Part shown: positions 61,094 to 64,000 of the stretch, one piece after another
How the letters are laid out: the number at the start of each line of letters is the position of its first letter
Numbering within the stretch: position 1 is the first letter of the stretch
From: Didymella arachidicola
Taxonomy: Eukaryota; Ascomycota; Dothideomycetes; Pleosporales; Didymellaceae
DNA length: 64,000 nucleotides
Assembly: GCA_016630955.3 (NCBI GenBank)
Contig: CM049985.1
Span: 3,038,001-3,102,000, forward strand
Direction: 5' to 3'
Made by a program: the position numbers and the translations under genes
Notes under the pieces: generated by a model
What the model saw: the letters and a program-made list of their open reading frames with translations, nothing else
What the model was told of the DNA's origin: nothing
Database searches by the model: none

Positions 61094-61513
61094 TAACGTA
61101 CCTCACGGGCGAGCGGCGCACCTAGTTTTACTAGGGAAAACCAAACATCTAGATGCTAATAACTCTAGAACTATTCTATAGAATCTTTTAAAAATTAAAT
61201 ATGTATATTTTATCTAGGTATGCTTTAAGCCTCATAAGTAACTAAGCTCTAGCTCTTCTAGATCTAGAGATATAGAAAAGTGGGTCTAGATAATCCCTGC
61301 ATTTTATGTTTTCCTCAATAGCTAGTCTTCTACTCTAGCTATAGCTTCTAGATTATAGAAAAAGCTTCTTTATATACTTGCAGCTCTACTATAAAACTTT
61401 AGAATTTAATACCTAGGATAAGAGGACTTATTTAGAAGTAAAAGTAGAGAGTTAACTAGTAAAACTAGGTGCGCCGCTCGCTCGTGTGCGCCGCTCGCTC
61501 GTGAGGTACGTTA
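61094..61513 (-). mobile_element. MITE-like element, copy B (inverted relative to A)
   Basis: 420 bases, bounded by TAACGTACCTCACGGGCGAG on the left and its inverted match on the right (doubled subterminal unit before GTGAGGTACGTTA). Interior AT-rich; for example GAAAACCAAACATCTAGA is shared with copy A in reverse complement. No coding capacity. Confidence 0.75.
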
Positions 61514-61604
61514 TCTAGAGAGATGCACGGCTACGTGCAGGGATTATTTAGAAGGGGTAGTGGCTGGAAACTATATGTGGCTAGAAAGTATATGGTCGAG
61601 CTTA

Positions 61605-63270
61605 CTGTCGCTTTGCCTTGCCTTGCAGACCCACAGCGGAGGAGCACTCTGAAGGAAATGCTATGGGCTCCGCTGGCGGGAAATACCGTGGATGGTGTCT
61701 CAGTGTTTGATAACGAGGTCCGCAAGGACAGGAAGGATATTAGCCGCAGCAGCGACATTGATCCTCTCGAATCTGGCAGTAGCTTGTGCCAGGTCTCCGC
61801 CCGCGTGATGTATGACCTTCCGATGTTGTGTGGATGGGCAGCTCGAAGAAATGCGAGCGACAGCCTGTCTGCGATTGCGCAAGGACGCCAAGGCGCTTCT
61901 CCCAGAATGGGCTTAGCTCTCGCTTAACACCATGTCTGGCAGGATTTGGCTGTTGTACCGTCACCTTTCCCACCTTAGCGATCCTTCGCCTCGCAATCCA
62001 TCGATAGAGATCATTAAATCTGTCGGCTCAGATACTGAAGCATGGCTAAGTTGGACTCTCGCCGGCGGCGGACTTCGCGTGCACAACGGAGTCACCCGCA
62101 CTGTTCGCCAATCGCTGCCTCACCCCCGCTGTTCTCACGCATGAGGGTCTGTCCAATAGAGACAGGCACATGTGAGCCATCCACCAGATCGGCTTTCTGC
62201 GGGTGCAGACAAAGAAAGCGTACCGTTTGTAAGAGTTCAGAAGCTGCTCTACATGCTCTGCCATACGCAGCCAGCTGACAGCATGTGTACGACCCTGGCC
62301 AAAGTTTGGCTCACCAGTCCCAGCCAGCAAGTCCACGCGATGCAGTGTTACTCCCCCAGTCAGACGTAACCTCAGGCTTAAATGGTCTGCCCACTGTGAC
62401 GTCGTGGGTGGGTGAGCCACACATAGCTCGAGCCACACTCCCATTGCTGTTGCAATTGACTATGTACAGTCACATTGTATGCCAAATATACATTTTCATC
62501 GATCTATCGATGAATCGCGTCGGACTCGGATGCTCAGTGCGCAGCTCTTGGCTCCGTGATCTGGAAAGCACAATGCTGCCCCGCAGCGGCACGAATAACT
62601 CGAAACCTAACCAAGTCTCGCAGGGCTACTATGCGTGGCCCCCAATCTCTGCGAAGTTCGACAAATGACTAAGTTTGCGAGCTCCATGCCCCATCGTTGA
62701 GCCTCTTCACGGTTAGCGTGCAGCTCTAGCGGCACAATTATCAAAGACCGTATCAGGACTAGACCTTGCCCTCATGCAGACCCCTGCACCGGGCTACCGG
62801 TGACGCCCTCCCACGAGCCAGTCGAGGACGAGAATAACAGCTTTGGGGAGCTTCCCGCATCCTAAACCGTGTCCCCGGCGCGTGAGCCGAAAAGAAGGCT
62901 GGGTGGCCTTTTTTGTGACAGCGGTATGCATACCTTGATGCAGGAAGCCACAGTAGCTAGGGTAGGGTTCGACTGCACAATGCGGGCGCAATTGTATCGA
63001 AGAAACAGGAACCATTCCGATGCGGTCGTGCATACCCTCCGCACTCCATGCACTGTATAAGATCTCAGCTCCCCAAACGTGTAAGCCTGCCTTACCAGAC
63101 ATATAAATCCAATCAATACAGACATCCACCTTCGCCATAGGACTCGACGCTCTCTATATCCTTGACAACTTCAACGATCCGCACAGCGCCTAGCCAATAT
63201 ATATACGCCTTGGACACTCCCGCACGGTAATTGAGATCTACAGCATCACTTGCGCTTCAAGTCTGTCGAG
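61605..63270. other. Intergenic between transposon nest and bZIP gene
   Basis: No gene supported; frames near 61523-61927 and 62046-62668 overlap on both strands. The end is the bZIP promoter. Confidence 0.45.
63198..63205 (+). promoter_or_regulatory. TATA box of the bZIP gene, with adjoining CCAAT
   Basis: TATATATA overlapping a CCAAT (63194-63198), 66-73 bases before the ATG at 63271. Confidence 0.4.
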
Positions 63271-64000
63271 ATGGATTCGCAATCATTCGATTACTGGATG
63301 TCGCAGAGTCGCTTCGTCGCCCCACAACAACAACAACAACAACAACACCATGTTCCTCTTTACGATGTGCCGCCGGAGATGTCGAAAGTGCCCAGTCTGA
63401 GTGGGTCCCCAGTGAGTACATCTCGCACAGTTCTGCTGATAGTGTTTCTAACGTTTCACAGGTGTCCTCAACATATGATCAATTTCCTGCACCGCTGAAC
63501 CAGGCCTACTACCCTCAGATTGTCGACGAGCAAATGCATTTTGGGTCTTACCACATGCCAATGACACCGGGCGCAATTTCAGAATTTGGATCCGACCACG
63601 ACAGCCCGTATTGCAGTCCGCGTCCCTTGCAGCATGCTGAACCTGTGTACATGACTGGCTCCACATCGTTACCTACTGGAAAGACTCATACTACATCAGG
63701 GGTATGTAAAAAAAAAGCACTCGAGTTATTGGGTATGGACTGACACTACGTAGCGTAGACGAGCACAGAACCGAGCAGCACAGCGCGCCTTCCGCGAACG
63801 TAAAGAAAAACATGCCCGTGATCTTGAAGTGCAGCTCTCAGCAATGACTGAAAGGTACAACAAATTGGAGTTGTCCCACACCGAACTCAACGCCGCATAC
63901 GAGAAACTCCGCAAGACCATCGAACTCCTTACACAAGATGATGAGACCGAGGGTGAGGACGAAGACGGCAGAACGATTAAGCGCAAGAGCAGTAGCTCAG
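63271..64000 (+). CDS. Yap/AP-1-type bZIP transcription factor (3' partial)
   Basis: Exons 63271-63411, 63462-63701 and 63754 to the window edge. The N-terminus holds a Gln run (about seven) and Ser/Pro/Tyr-rich sequence. Exon 3 opens with the basic region RRRAQNRAAQRAFRERKEKH, whose NxxAQxxFR pattern is that of fungal Yap1/Pap1 proteins, and goes on into a zipper (LEVQLSAMTERYNKLELSHT, LNAAYEKLRKTIELL). The basic region is split from the N-terminus by a 52-bp GTATGT..TAG intron. Cysteine-rich domains of true Yap1, if present, would lie beyond the window. Probably a stress- or metal-responsive regulator; the exact branch cannot be told from this part. Confidence 0.88.

Larger units (their letters stand above)
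58940..61602. mobile_element. Outer transposon-like unit with ~90-bp terminal inverted repeats, flanked by TA
   Basis: The left arm (58940 to about 59026) starts AGCTCGCCCATATACTTCCC, and the right arm (about 61514-61602) is its diverged reverse complement. The shared core CTACGTGCAGGGATTATTT is visible in the right arm and in the complement of the left. Both outer ends abut TA (58938-58939, 61603-61604), as for Tc1/mariner-type insertion. The space between is filled by two MITE-like copies and a Fot1-like element, so the outer unit has been invaded or is itself composite. It encodes no protein of its own that I can see. Confidence 0.7.

Overview
This 64-kb window comes from a filamentous ascomycete (Pezizomycotina). 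The genes have short introns of about 50-190 bp with GT..AG ends and CTAAC/CTGAC-type branch points. The gene content is typical of these fungi: CreA-type carbon repressor, HET-domain and CFEM genes, DUF3425 bZIP, fungal P450, ERG28 and a Fot1/pogo-type transposon. The style of CreA and the bZIPs would fit Dothideomycetes, but I cannot fix the class from the sequence alone.

Layout. 0-14 kb is gene-poor: the end of an unidentified gene, a membrane-anchored cupredoxin-like secreted protein, a RING protein, an abundant-looking secreted protein with a Kex2 site, a decayed gene (8.6-10.6 kb), a DUF3425 bZIP and a tiny three-exon CFEM protein. 14-26 kb is a desert holding only the CreA/Cre1 carbon catabolite repressor, with 4.2 kb and 6.4 kb of apparently non-coding DNA on its two sides. 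26-44 kb is a dense housekeeping block: RAD51 paralogue, MOSC protein, alpha/beta hydrolase, a dead HET gene, ERG28, RPS11, very-long-chain 3-ketoacyl-CoA reductase, a Yrb2-like Ran-binding protein, Yip4/YIPF6, galactose-1-phosphate uridylyltransferase and acyl-CoA-binding protein. 45-48 kb has a broken alpha/beta hydrolase next to an intact five-exon cytochrome P450. 49-55 kb has TIM21 and MSP1 (divergent, both mitochondrial), a disordered nuclear-looking protein and a CHIP/STUB1-type U-box ligase. 55-57 kb is an intact HET-domain gene. 58.9-61.6 kb is a nested transposon: an outer pair of ~90-bp inverted repeats flanked by TA encloses two inverted MITE copies, which in turn flank a Fot1/pogo-like element whose transposase has lost its N-terminus and carries three in-frame stops. 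The window ends inside a Yap/AP-1-type bZIP gene.

Functional links: several genes form head-to-head pairs sharing 240-370 bp (RPS11/KAR, TIM21/MSP1, RAD51 paralogue/MOSC, YIP4/GALT). Lipid metabolism is represented by ERG28, KAR and ACBP, but they do not form a pathway cluster. Decayed genes (HET, hydrolase, transposase, 9-kb locus) interleave with intact ones, so single-nucleotide and homopolymer lesions are a recurrent theme here. Exon borders were inferred by eye from reading frame, splice sites and family conservation; no alignments or searches were run.
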